A DNA stretch of 64,000 bases, from NCBI GenBank assembly GCA_024641705.1, contig JAHECO010000003.1:1-64000 (forward strand). Reading direction: 5' to 3'. The notes beneath the pieces are model-generated. The model saw nothing but the letters and a program-made list of their open reading frames with translations. It was not told the DNA's origin and made no database searches. This DNA comes from Candidatus Kryptoniota bacterium (GTDB lineage: Bacteria; Bacteroidota; Ignavibacteria; Kryptoniales; JAKASW01). The translations under genes were made by a program, and so were the position numbers. Of the stretch, positions 7,795 to 16,458 are shown in pieces; within the stretch, counting starts at the first letter, position 1; each line of letters begins with the position of its first letter.

Positions 7795-9762
7795 TTAATG
7801 GATACCTGAAACCTGCAGGTCGCTTGGGAATTCGACCGCGAACGCCAGCTCGAGCTCCCGTTTCTCGTGAGGTTTCAAGTTGAGATTCCACGTAATAATT
7901 CCCTCATCGTCGGGCTTGAACTCGGCCTTGTTCGGAGCCAGCTGGGTCACCTCGACTCTCTCGTCCTTCGACACCGGTATCTGATCTTTTATTTCGATAC
8001 TCACCGGCAAGCTCTTGTTGTTCTCGACGGTTATGCTGAAACGGCGGGTGATTTTTGTCTTCTTTGTCAGCAGACCCGTCGATTCGGTAAATTCTTTGAC
8101 GAGTTTCCTTTCGACTTTTACGGCCGCGTCGGTCCCCAGATACGTATCGAAGTCCTCGTCGGGAAAGACCGTTTCTATAGGGGAAGTTGCAACGAAAGAA
8201 TTATCGAGGAAAACATTCGCCTCACCTTTCAGGAAAGGATAGCTGGTTGTGTCTTTCACGCTTGCGGTCAGGTACACGTCTTCCGATAGTTTCGGAACGC
8301 ATGCGTACGAGAGCGTTGCCGGAAGAGTGCACATAGCGATGGTGACCTTGTGCGGATCGTTATCGCTCGGTATTTTTGCCGGTGCCTCAATAACGAAGGT
8401 CGCTGAACTTATTTGTTCCTCCACTCTTGCGGTCGACATGGCGAGAGCCTGCGTTTCAGCCTTCGCCAGCGAGCTAGCCTGCGCGGTCACCACGACGGCA
8501 CTTGTGCGCACGGAAGCAGCGCCGAGCATGAAATCTGCACGCACGCCTGATGATGAATTGACTTCAAAACTTGACGACATGGCGGGGCGATAGCCGACAT
8601 ACATCGCTCTGGCCTGGTAAGTTCCCGCCGGAACCTGTGAGATAACATAGTCGCCGTTCAAATCCGTCGCGGAGCCGTACCCAGTCCCGGCCAGGGTGAC
8701 ATTAGCACCCACCAGCGCCTCGCCGGTTCCCCTGTCGACCACGCGCCCGCGCACGGTGTTACCGATGCCGGGTTCCCTTACTATCTCTGCGGCTATGGAA
8801 GGGAGACCTCCCGCTGCGCGGTCGCTTTGTTCGTACTGCATGCCCCGGTAGGGAGCGCGGGACAACGTCTGGGGCGGCCCGACTTCCCATGGCCGCAGCT
8901 CAGGCGGGGCGCCTACTTCGGCGGGTCGGGCTGTCGACAGTGTGAGCGCGACATCCTTCCAGTCCTCGCCTGTCGTCTGTCTAACCATCGCGGAGTATGT
9001 GAGGTCGATCTTCTTCTCGCCGGCAGTGGCGCGCACCTCGTATTGTGGAACCCACGATGCCCCGCCGAGGAGATAAGACAGGTTCAGTTCCGACGTGGTT
9101 GCCTTCCCTGCGGAGAGTGTAACCACCACGCGTTTCTCAGATCTTCTCGGGTATCCCTGCGTTTGACGGATTTGAGATTGAATAGTACCTATCCTCAGGC
9201 GGATTTCCCTGAGCTTTGCGTCGGTATCGAGAGTCTTGTCGTTTATCGCACTCATGTTCTTATCGAGGAATGAAAGCATCTTTCCCCAATCTTCATACGA
9301 GTTCTTCGTAGTCCCGCCCTGTGCGCTTCTTGCGTAGTAAATTCTCAGCGAATCGATGAACGACATCTCCGAGCGCAGGACCTCCAGCCGCTTAGAGACG
9401 GACTTCTCTTCATCCACTAGTGCCGACAGCTTGCTCTGAAGGTCGGCAGCTCGCCCGGAGGGTATCGTGTCGATAAACACGGTCTTTATCCGGACGTCCA
9501 ATATCTTTACGTCCGACTCCGCCTCTCCCGAGACACGCAGCGACCGATCGATGAAAGCTGCCGGCAGTCCTCCCAGCTCAATAGTGTTTATGCCGGGAGA
9601 CAGCCCGACCTCGGCCGTCCGGGTGATCAGCGCCCTGTCGGAGTAGACGGTCACGGCGGTGACTTTAGGCTGTACCGGCTGACCGGCCGCGGACAACCGA
9701 AATGATGCGGTTACCAAGACGGCAACTGCGAATACCAACTTGTTTGCTCTGTGCATTCCCAT
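7795..9762 (-). CDS. Mucoidy-inhibitor MuiA family protein with carboxypeptidase-like insert
   Basis: 655 residues. A signal peptide (residues 1-27) is followed by a DUF4140 domain (about 33-133, starting VTAVTVYSDRALITRTAEV), a coiled coil (about 105-200), and a DUF4139 domain that runs to the C-terminus (from about 205, LNLSYLLGGASWVPQYEVRA). The DUF4139 part is interrupted at about 334-412 by a carboxypeptidase regulatory-like beta-sandwich (GRVVDRGTGEALVGANVTL ... VPAGTYQARAMYVGY). The family is periplasmic or surface-exposed; function is poorly known. AAGGAGAGG precedes the ATG. A single gene on the minus strand. Confidence 0.88.
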   Translation of the reverse strand: MGMHRANKLVFAVAVLVTASFRLSAAGQPVQPKVTAVTVYSDRALITRTAEVGLSPGINTIELGGLPAAFIDRSLRVSGEAESDVKILDVRIKTVFIDTIPSGRAADLQSKLSALVDEEKSVSKRLEVLRSEMSFIDSLRIYYARSAQGGTTKNSYEDWGKMLSFLDKNMSAINDKTLDTDAKLREIRLRIGTIQSQIRQTQGYPRRSEKRVVVTLSAGKATTSELNLSYLLGGASWVPQYEVRATAGEKKIDLTYSAMVRQTTGEDWKDVALTLSTARPAEVGAPPELRPWEVGPPQTLSRAPYRGMQYEQSDRAAGGLPSIAAEIVREPGIGNTVRGRVVDRGTGEALVGANVTLAGTGYGSATDLNGDYVISQVPAGTYQARAMYVGYRPAMSSSFEVNSSSGVRADFMLGAASVRTSAVVVTAQASSLAKAETQALAMSTARVEEQISSATFVIEAPAKIPSDNDPHKVTIAMCTLPATLSYACVPKLSEDVYLTASVKDTTSYPFLKGEANVFLDNSFVATSPIETVFPDEDFDTYLGTDAAVKVERKLVKEFTESTGLLTKKTKITRRFSITVENNKSLPVSIEIKDQIPVSKDERVEVTQLAPNKAEFKPDDEGIITWNLNLKPHEKRELELAFAVEFPSDLQVSGIH

Positions 9763-9945
9763 TTCAGCCTCTCCTTGATTATCCTGATATCCTTGTCGAG
9801 AATATAGGTAATGGGAAAGACTAACGAAAGAATAATGTCCTGATCAAAGTCAAAACTGAGACACCGCCAACCCAAGCGCCCTCGTTGCATTACAGGGCGG
9901 TTCTTCGTAGAATTCATGCGCATTCCACGACAGGAGGAGTTCTTA

Positions 9946-10533
9946 GTGAGTGAGGCAGCAGCACCGGTAAGCCAATCCCTTGAACAACCACGGATAAAGA
10001 TGCGCAACCTCGTGTGGGCGCTTCTGGCAATTGCCGCCACCATCGTCGTCATCGCGCTGCGCGACTTCAGGCTTATCAACTTCGTCCACGTTCTGGCCGG
10101 ACTTTTGTGGACAGGCACCGATCTCTTCATTGGGTTTATCCTGGGTCCGATCATGCGCAGACTCGATCTGCAGTCGCGCCGGAATGTCATACTCAGACTC
10201 ATGCCGAAAATGATATTTTACATGCCGACGTTGGCGATCATCACGCCGACCGCCGGGTTCTACCTCGCCTCGATGATGGGATACCTGAATGCAGGTTTCC
10301 CTCAGTACTGGTGGATGATTACGGTTTACTTCATTCTTGCCGCATTGACGCTCCAGGGACTCGGCATATTGCTTCCCACGAACCTCAGGGTTTATTTTGA
10401 AATGCGAAAGGAGAATCCTGACGGACAAAAGATACAGCGGCCGATGAAGAGTTACCTTAGAACCGTGGCAATACAGGGAGCGATGCAGATAGCCATTATC
10501 TTCGTAATGTCCCATCTGGCTACCGGCATATGA
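9946..10533 (+). CDS. Integral membrane protein, CopD/DUF2269-like
   Basis: 195 residues from the GTG at 9946. AGGAGGAG at 9932-9939 sits 6 bases upstream, which favours this start over an ATG at 9916 that lacks a ribosome site. Five hydrophobic segments are visible; the second holds INFVHVLAGLLWTGTDLFIG, the histidine-bearing pattern seen in CopD and DUF2269 membrane proteins. Its role is unproven: such proteins have been tied to copper or small-molecule handling, but no metal gene is nearby. Confidence 0.78.
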   Translation: MSEAAAPVSQSLEQPRIKMRNLVWALLAIAATIVVIALRDFRLINFVHVLAGLLWTGTDLFIGFILGPIMRRLDLQSRRNVILRLMPKMIFYMPTLAIITPTAGFYLASMMGYLNAGFPQYWWMITVYFILAALTLQGLGILLPTNLRVYFEMRKENPDGQKIQRPMKSYLRTVAIQGAMQIAIIFVMSHLATGI

Positions 10534-10726
10534 TTGCTGGCTCAGGATCTGTGCATCTTGCCCCCCAAGCTTCTCTCTTCCACGAAGACCGGAGTCCGGT
10601 GTTTCCTTGAAAACGGACGCGGTGATCCGGTTTGTTCAGATCTATATCTATGTTTGTGCTATTCTTTCTTCCGTGTTACCGTGTTCCGTTCTCCTTTGAT
10701 TGCATTTCACTGACGATGCTCATAAT

Positions 10727-10800
10727 TTAGCCGGGTAAAACGGGCTGTGAGGATAATTGCCGATAAGAAGGGTGAGACTTACGGTTAGGGATTCAGCCCG
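10727..10800 (+). promoter_or_regulatory. Structured leader of the 53-residue membrane protein gene
   Basis: The segment begins with the 21-base motif shared with 4336. Its end, CGGGCTG at 10741-10747, can pair with CAGCCCG at 10794-10800, closing a 46-base loop just before the ribosome binding site. The rest of the 290-base gap before it (10534-10726) shows nothing I can name. Confidence 0.35.
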
Positions 10801-10824
10801 CGAAAAATCTCAGGAGGATAAACC

Positions 10825-10986
10825 GTGGAAAAGATTAAGATCGAGAACTCAAGCTTCGGCGCGATCTGGGTAATAGGGTGGCTGTTTACAATCGGTTTCT
10901 TGAAGCTCATGTTTTGGCAGGGCGTGCTTGCAATAATTCTCTGGCCGTACTACATCGGTTCGGCGCTGAGCGGATTGCTGAAGTAG
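10825..10986 (+). CDS. Small two-helix membrane protein
   Basis: 53 residues from GTG, with TCAGGAGG 6 bases upstream. Sequence elements are a short charged start (EKIKIENSSFG), then two hydrophobic stretches, AIWVIGWLFTIGFLKLMFW and GVLAIILWPYYIG. Short proteins of just this pattern (a SSFG.IW segment, then WKGVLA.I.WPYY) recur in many bacteria without known function. The strong ribosome site and the conserved-looking leader support real expression. Confidence 0.72.
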   Translation: MEKIKIENSSFGAIWVIGWLFTIGFLKLMFWQGVLAIILWPYYIGSALSGLLK

Positions 10987-11064
10987 CGGTGCCCACCGGT
11001 TCGCTTCCCGCACCCGGTCCGCGTCATCATTGATCGGGGATTCGGGAAGCATGTAGGTTCGGAC

Positions 11065-11505
11065 ATGAGAACCAGCGCCGTCATTGCCGTATTGATCGGC
11101 TTAGTTTCGTTAGTCATTGCCCAGGAAGGTCCGGCAACGGGCGATATTGTCGTACGGATAACCAACCTGAGGAATGATATCGGCAACGCCGCGGTGGCAC
11201 TTTACAATTCACCCGATGGCTTCCCCGGAGATTCCACGAAGGTCTACAGGGCCGACATTGGAGAAATAAGCCGGGGGGAATCGCGGGTGATGTTCCGCGA
11301 TGTACCTTACGCTTCATATGCTATTGCGGTATTGCACGACGAAAACCGGAACGGAAAAATGGAGAAGGGGTTATTCGGCATACCGAAGGAGGGTTACGGT
11401 TTCTCCAACGATGCCAGTGGGTTCATGGGACCACCGGACTTCGACGACGCGAAATTCCGCCTCGGGAGCGATTCGATAACCATCACAATCAACGTGAAAT
11501 ATTGA
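11065..11505 (+). CDS. DUF2141 family secreted protein
   Basis: 146 residues with a signal peptide (about residues 1-20). The mature protein shows the DUF2141 pattern: IVVRITNLRNDIGNAAVALYN, then MFRDVPYASYAIAVLHDENRNGKMEKGLFGIPKEGYGFS, and a beta-strand end. The HDENRNGKM part resembles a calcium-binding loop. These are small extracytoplasmic beta proteins of unknown role common in Bacteroidota and Proteobacteria. It lies 16 bases before the next reading frame and may be cotranscribed with it. Confidence 0.85.
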   Translation: MRTSAVIAVLIGLVSLVIAQEGPATGDIVVRITNLRNDIGNAAVALYNSPDGFPGDSTKVYRADIGEISRGESRVMFRDVPYASYAIAVLHDENRNGKMEKGLFGIPKEGYGFSNDASGFMGPPDFDDAKFRLGSDSITITINVKY

Positions 11506-11521
11506 GCCTGGAATCGAGTTC

Positions 11522-12833
11522 ATGCGTCGGTTGATAAAGCAGGAGTTCTTTCTTTTCCTTTTGTTGCTCTTCTCGGGCTGTTCCGTGTTCACCCGAAGCA
11601 CGCTGAAGAAGGTTGAGATGATAGTGAAAGCGGACGGCGCCCCCGCCGGCTCGCGGATCTATCTTGCAGGCGACGGGGACGAGTTCGGCAACTGGAAGGC
11701 CGACGGTGTTCCGCTTGTAAGGCAGCCTGATGGCTCGTGGGCCGGAACCGTGATGCTGTCGGCTGGGAAGGGGTACTACTTCAAAGTAACGCGCGGACAC
11801 TGGTGGACCGAGGCGATCGACGAGAGAGGTCCGCAAGGGGGAGCTTACGAGTTCATCCGGGCGAGCAACGATACGACCGTAAAACTCGAGTTCTCCAAGT
11901 GGATGGATATCGACGGCGGGGTGACGAAACTATCCGCCGAGGATATTCTGGCGTATGCCGGACTCGGTATCCAGTACGGCTGGCGTTATCATCCGGGAGA
12001 CGATTCAGCGTGGTCAACGGAGGATTGCGTTGACTCCTCGTGGGAGATCGTCAACAGCCGGCTTGACAAGGACAATCTTCCCGTAGAAGGATGGAGAGGG
12101 ATCGGCTGGTTTAGATTGCATCTCGATGTCCGTCTTTCTGTCGAGGCGGATCGCGCTCACCAACAAAGATCTTGAGTTCCAGCTCGATCAGGTCAGAAGC
12201 CTCTCGGAGAAAACGCTTTCTCAGGAGAGGGAGGCTCACGAAGCCGAGATGCAGCGCCGGTTGCTGACCGCCGACAACGAGCGGAAGACAAGGGAGCTCG
12301 AGGATGCCCGCGCGCTTCAGCTCTCTATGCTCCCGGCTAACGTACCGTCGCTTCCCAACCTCGATATTGCCGTGAGCATGGAAACTGCCACGGAAGTGGG
12401 CGGCGATTATTATGATTTCTTCGTCATGCTCACGATGTGTCTTGCTCTTATCAGAATCAAAGATGGTACGCTCGAATACGCCTCGGCAGGAATGCCGCCG
12501 CTGCTATTGTACCGTAAAGAGAGCGGGAAGATCGAGCAGATGGTCCTCAAGGCTATGCCGCTTGGCGCGTTCATCGATTTCCCGTACGTCAGGACCGATA
12601 CCAGCGTCTCACCTGGAGACATCGTCCTTCTCGCAAGTGACGGCCTGATCGAGCTGTTTAATGACGAGAGGGAACCCTTCGGCATCGACAGGCTGGTCGA
12701 ATCGCTCAAGGAATCGGCGGATGAACCCGCAGACGAAATCATCTGGCATATTTTGGAGAACGGGAAGGCATGGCGCGGCAACGCTCCGTTGTACGATGAC
12801 CTGACCATAATGGCGATGAAGATCAGGGGATGA
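11522..12833 (+). pseudogene. SpoIIE/PP2C phosphatase gene broken by two deletions
   Basis: The first part (11522-12126) encodes a lipoprotein signal (LLLLFSGC), a starch-binding-like fold (IYLAGDGDEFGNWKADGV ... FKVTRGHWWTEA) and the start of a sensor domain (GWRYHPGDD ... GWRGIGWFRLHLDV). Near 12126 the frame changes. The second frame (12126-12833) begins at the region that normally follows a seven-helix membrane part (FLSRRIALTNKDLEFQ), then a coiled coil and a SpoIIE phosphatase domain. Inside that domain the sequence jumps from VGGDYYDFF to LTMCLALIRIKDGTLEYASAG, omitting the roughly 60 residues that hold the GD-x-x-GHG metal-binding motif. Rest of sensor, membrane part and one metal site are therefore missing. 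The remaining protein is unlikely to be active. Confidence 0.8.
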
Positions 12834-13159
12834 TCTAAGGGGTCGGTCTTCGATGATGTAGAATCTCTTTATTAAGTCCCGTTAGGGACGATATGTTTAT
12901 AAAATCGTCCGGGATTTCCGGATCCGTGTCCCGACCCGAAACCCATCCATAGATTGCATCTCATGCCCGGGATGCTGAGATTAACCAGTTCACAGTCTTT
13001 ATCGCGGAAATGGACAGGTGAGTGACGTACGAAAGGGTTGCCCTGTTTCCCGAACATAATCATAACCCTTATTTGTCGGGGCGGTCTTCAAATTGAATTC
13101 CGGCGGTGGACCAACAGAGTGCATCGTTTCAAGTGAAAAAGGTTATATAAGAGGTTGAC
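12834..13159. repeat. Intergenic repeat-like region with a short palindrome
   Basis: No gene is convincing in these 326 bases. A GTCCCGTTAGGGAC palindrome at 12876-12889 starts a sequence of the type seen dispersed in related genomes (inferred from memory). A short open frame on the minus strand (12872-13063) lacks any coding signal. Confidence 0.4.
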
Positions 13160-14326
13160 ATGGAGAACCTGACGAGGAGGCAACTAATCAAAGTAGGTGG
13201 GGCCGCAGTTGCGGGTCTTGCTATTGGCCCCAAAGTTCTTCCAAAGACGAAATTTTTCTCGAACCGGAGGGAGCACGATAAGGCAAAGATTCCTTTGATA
13301 CACATTACTGATCTTTACCATCCTCCGCAAGACCCGGATGACCTCCTGGATCTTGCAACGGTCATGGCCCTGGAGGAGTTTGATTTGAAGGGGGTTGCTC
13401 TGGACATAACCCGTAAGTTTCTTGTCACCGCACCTGCAGGATTCGACATCCCTCGCGATCCGGGTTTCGTGCCTGTCACGCAGCTCTCCTATCTGACAGG
13501 ACGCGCCGTTCCTGTTGCCATGGGACCAGACGAACCTCTCAAGAATCCAAGAGACACTGCGGCAGACCGCCCACGGCGGGAAGACGCGGCAATCTCGATG
13601 GTGCTGGAAATTCTGGAGAACAGTGCTCAGCAGGTCGTGATCTCTTCCGTCGGTTCCGCACGCATACTGGCCGCCGCATACAACCGCAATCCCGATCTGC
13701 TTCGCGAGAAAACTGCCTATGTTGTTCTCAATGCCGGCTCTACCGGCGGCCCGAAGCAGGAATGGAACGTGGGCCTTGATCCCGCAGCTTACATCGGCCT
13801 TTGGAGATCAGGTTTGCCGATCCGTTGGTATCCCCCTGCAACTGAAAGCGGCGCATTCGACGCGGCCAACGAGCGGGGGACATACTGGAAAGTCTCTCAT
13901 GCAGAGCTATTCAAAGATCTTCCGGACTTGATGCGGGCCTGGATTACTTTCACCTTCACCGGCAACTGGCGCGGCGACATAATTCGAGCCCTCTCGGAAT
14001 TGGGCGATGGATCCGTGTGGCAGGATCTTCTGAAAGGGGAACGAAACATGTGGTCCACAGCATCTCTCGTCATGGCAGCCGGGCGCGTGCTTGCTCGTAC
14101 TCCAGCAGGCTGGCGCTTTGTTCCCGAGTCGGAAGCAGCAACTTATGAGCTCTGGCCCTGGCGGCTCGACCGTATCGAAGCGGGCGTGAACGATGAGGGA
14201 CTGGTTCGTTGGAAGCAGGTGACAGGTCAAGGCAACGCGATGTTGTTCGGGCGTCGCGGCGGAGCAGCATACGGATCTGCCATGGCTGAAGCATTTAATG
14301 CCCTTTTGAAGAAGGTCGCGGTGTGA
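13160..14326 (+). CDS. Tat-exported nucleoside-hydrolase-like protein
   Basis: 388 residues. The N-terminus is a twin-arginine-type signal, LTRRQLIKVGGAAVAGLAIG, so the protein is probably exported folded. The mature part starts IPLIHITDLYHPPQDPDDLLDLATV; DPDD takes the place of the calcium-binding DxDxxxDD cluster of inosine-uridine nucleoside hydrolases, and VVISSVGSARILA and YVVLNAGSTGG match later strands of that fold. Similar secreted members are of unknown substrate; the altered metal motif means hydrolase activity is not assured. A single gene convergent with the decarboxylase gene, 26 bases apart. Confidence 0.75.
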   Translation: MENLTRRQLIKVGGAAVAGLAIGPKVLPKTKFFSNRREHDKAKIPLIHITDLYHPPQDPDDLLDLATVMALEEFDLKGVALDITRKFLVTAPAGFDIPRDPGFVPVTQLSYLTGRAVPVAMGPDEPLKNPRDTAADRPRREDAAISMVLEILENSAQQVVISSVGSARILAAAYNRNPDLLREKTAYVVLNAGSTGGPKQEWNVGLDPAAYIGLWRSGLPIRWYPPATESGAFDAANERGTYWKVSHAELFKDLPDLMRAWITFTFTGNWRGDIIRALSELGDGSVWQDLLKGERNMWSTASLVMAAGRVLARTPAGWRFVPESEAATYELWPWRLDRIEAGVNDEGLVRWKQVTGQGNAMLFGRRGGAAYGSAMAEAFNALLKKVAV

Positions 14327-14352
14327 TATTCTGACCGATAACCCCCGTACCC

Positions 14353-15822
14353 TTAATCCGGAATCTCGTCTCCTATCCTGGCAGACTCGCTCACAAGGAT
14401 TTCAAAATCCGTTTTTCGACTCCTGTGATTGGTATTGGCCACACGTATCGCATATCTGCCGTTGAGTATCGTGGATGACGGTGAGGCGATTCCCTTTTCC
14501 TGGAGAGTCATAACGATCTCTTTGTTGAGCCTGTTAAGTTGTTCAGCTGACAACCCGTCTCTCCTGTATCGGAAGCAGACCACATTCATGCTTACAGGAG
14601 CCAGGAGTTCGAGGTTTTCCTCTTTCGCGATCAGTTCACCCAGATAAAACGCCTGCGCGATATTCTGATGGATGGCCGCCGCATATTTTTGAACCCCGTG
14701 TTCCTTCAGCGACATCCACACTTTGAGCGCCTTGAACCCCCGCGAAAGTTCCAGTCCGTAATTCCCCATCGGATCCGGGCCGGCAGCAAGACCCCTTTCG
14801 TGGTTCAGCAGGTAGTTTGCTTCCACCGCAAACGCTTTTCTGTGCGCGCCGGCGTCCTTGATCAGGACGCAGCCGACTTCGAACGGCATGTACATCCATT
14901 TATGAAGGTCGAAGGCGACACTGTCGGCCTCTTCGATTGCCTTCAGCTCGCGCGCAAATTCGGGGACGAGTTTCGCCAGCGCACCGAAAGCTCCATCGAT
15001 GTGGAACCACAGATTGTGCTTCCTTGAGACGGAAAGTAAATCATCCAGTGGATCTATTGCCCCCGTGTTTACGGTGCCTGCATTTCCGACGATACAGAAG
15101 GGCGTATTGCCCGCGGCGATATCGGATTCTATTGCGGCGACAAGTTCATTCAGATCGATCCGGTAATTCTCGTCCACCCCGATCTTTCTCACCGCGCCAG
15201 ATCCTATGCCCATTACTTCCGCCGCTTTCTCGATGCAGCTATGAGTTTCGGTCGAACAGTAGAGGGTCATTCTCCCCTTCGCCGCAGTGATGCCGAGTTC
15301 GCGGATATCGATCTCTGTCTGATGATTCCTTGCGACCATGAGCGCGGTGATATTCGCCATAGAGCCCCCGCTGACGAGTATCCCTGAAGAAGTCTTCGGA
15401 TATCCCATCATCTCCTTGCACCAGTCGAGCACCTGGGCTTCGACGTACATCGCGGAGTGTTCGCCGATAGCTGTATTCGGGTTCATGGTTGCCGCGAGCA
15501 TCTCGGCAAGGGCTCCGAACGGCGTGCCCGTTCCCTGCACCCACGCCCAGAACCGCGGATGTATGTTTCCGCTCGGGTAGGGGAAGATGTGTTTCTTGAA
15601 TTCGTCGTATATCTCCGCGATGTCCTGAGGTGTTTGAGGAATATTCCCTTTCAGGAATTCTTTCGTCTCGACCGGGATTTCTCTCCACGACGGTTCGCGG
15701 CGGATATTCCGCAGATGATCCATCATGTCGTCGATCATGCGATGGCCGAGGTTTCGGATCTCTTCCCAGTCGGTCGGGTCGAGAGTGACCTCGTCGTGAG
15801 CAGTTTCTTCCAATTTTCCCAT
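14353..15822 (-). CDS. Group II PLP-dependent amino-acid decarboxylase
   Basis: 489 residues of the pyridoxal-dependent decarboxylase family (glutamate/aromatic amino-acid/tyrosine decarboxylase fold). PLP lysine is K308 in VAFDLHKWMYMPFEVG; the HIDGAFGA motif (near 276-283) holds the aspartate that pairs with the pyridine nitrogen; HPRFWAWVQGTGTP near residue 88 is the substrate-side segment of the aromatic-decarboxylase group. It would convert an L-amino acid to its amine and carbon dioxide in the cytoplasm. The substrate cannot be fixed from sequence. Confidence 0.9.
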   Translation of the reverse strand: MGKLEETAHDEVTLDPTDWEEIRNLGHRMIDDMMDHLRNIRREPSWREIPVETKEFLKGNIPQTPQDIAEIYDEFKKHIFPYPSGNIHPRFWAWVQGTGTPFGALAEMLAATMNPNTAIGEHSAMYVEAQVLDWCKEMMGYPKTSSGILVSGGSMANITALMVARNHQTEIDIRELGITAAKGRMTLYCSTETHSCIEKAAEVMGIGSGAVRKIGVDENYRIDLNELVAAIESDIAAGNTPFCIVGNAGTVNTGAIDPLDDLLSVSRKHNLWFHIDGAFGALAKLVPEFARELKAIEEADSVAFDLHKWMYMPFEVGCVLIKDAGAHRKAFAVEANYLLNHERGLAAGPDPMGNYGLELSRGFKALKVWMSLKEHGVQKYAAAIHQNIAQAFYLGELIAKEENLELLAPVSMNVVCFRYRRDGLSAEQLNRLNKEIVMTLQEKGIASPSSTILNGRYAIRVANTNHRSRKTDFEILVSESARIGDEIPD

Positions 15823-15959
15823 GAGATGTTTCTATACCTTTATGATAATATTGTGCAGTCTCAAGTTATTGAGAATTGGCATGAGGGGAAACTTGGGATT
15901 TCCGCGGGCACGCTTGAGAACGTGAGATTGCGGTGCGATGCTCGAAAAGCGGGAGATGT

Positions 15960-16214
15960 CTACCTGTGCCTTATCTTCAATCCCAGGATTGCAAGAGTCA
16001 GTCCCAGCGTCACGCCGTTCGCAAGTATGATGGGCAGCGAATTGAGTCTTATCCCGTAAACCAGCCATAGAAAAATCCCCGTACAGAGCATCAGGTACAT
16101 CCTGAGACTGATATCCCTCGTCGAACGGGTCTTCCAAACCTTCAGAAACTGCGGAACGAAAGCGGTCGTGGTAAGCACGGCGGCGATGAAGCCTATTGTC
16201 TCGGTCAATTGCAT
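15960..16214 (-). CDS. SemiSWEET sugar transporter
   Basis: 84 residues from the ATG at 16214, preceded by GAGGAAGA. This is the normal length of a SemiSWEET; a longer frame to 16307 adds a poor arginine-rich extension. Three membrane helices fit the triple-helix bundle; TTAFVPQFLKVWKTRSTRDISLRMYLM contains the conserved proline of helix 1 and the PQ-loop-like segment. SemiSWEETs form dimers that allow passive sugar movement across the membrane. It is 138 bases downstream of the decarboxylase start, on the same strand, but the two are in the order transporter then decarboxylase and may share a promoter. Confidence 0.9.
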   Translation of the reverse strand: MQLTETIGFIAAVLTTTAFVPQFLKVWKTRSTRDISLRMYLMLCTGIFLWLVYGIRLNSLPIILANGVTLGLTLAILGLKIRHR

Positions 16215-16458
16215 TCTTCCTCTTTGCGGAATGAGAATAAGAAAAGATCGGATGGAGTTCAACCGCCCCGGCCGGGTGGACGCGGGGCTCGAAAAATTCG
16301 GCCTCAAGTATTAGATTTACCTGACTGATACGGTATCACAGGTTCCGCTATCGCTGAAATCGAAATCGACACGCCTTCGTGGACAGAAGAAACAGGCGGT
16401 GGTCTGATGCACTGCCTCCGAATCTTCCTTCATTGACTAAGAAATAGGAGAAGCACGA

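Noticed and set aside
10727-10800. Cyclic-di-GMP or other known riboswitch
   Set aside because: The bases do not fit any riboswitch consensus I can recall; only a simple stem and a shared 21-base motif are visible.
12872-13063. Minus-strand frame in the gap before the nucleoside-hydrolase-like gene
   Set aside because: No ribosome site, short, and falls in repeat-like DNA.
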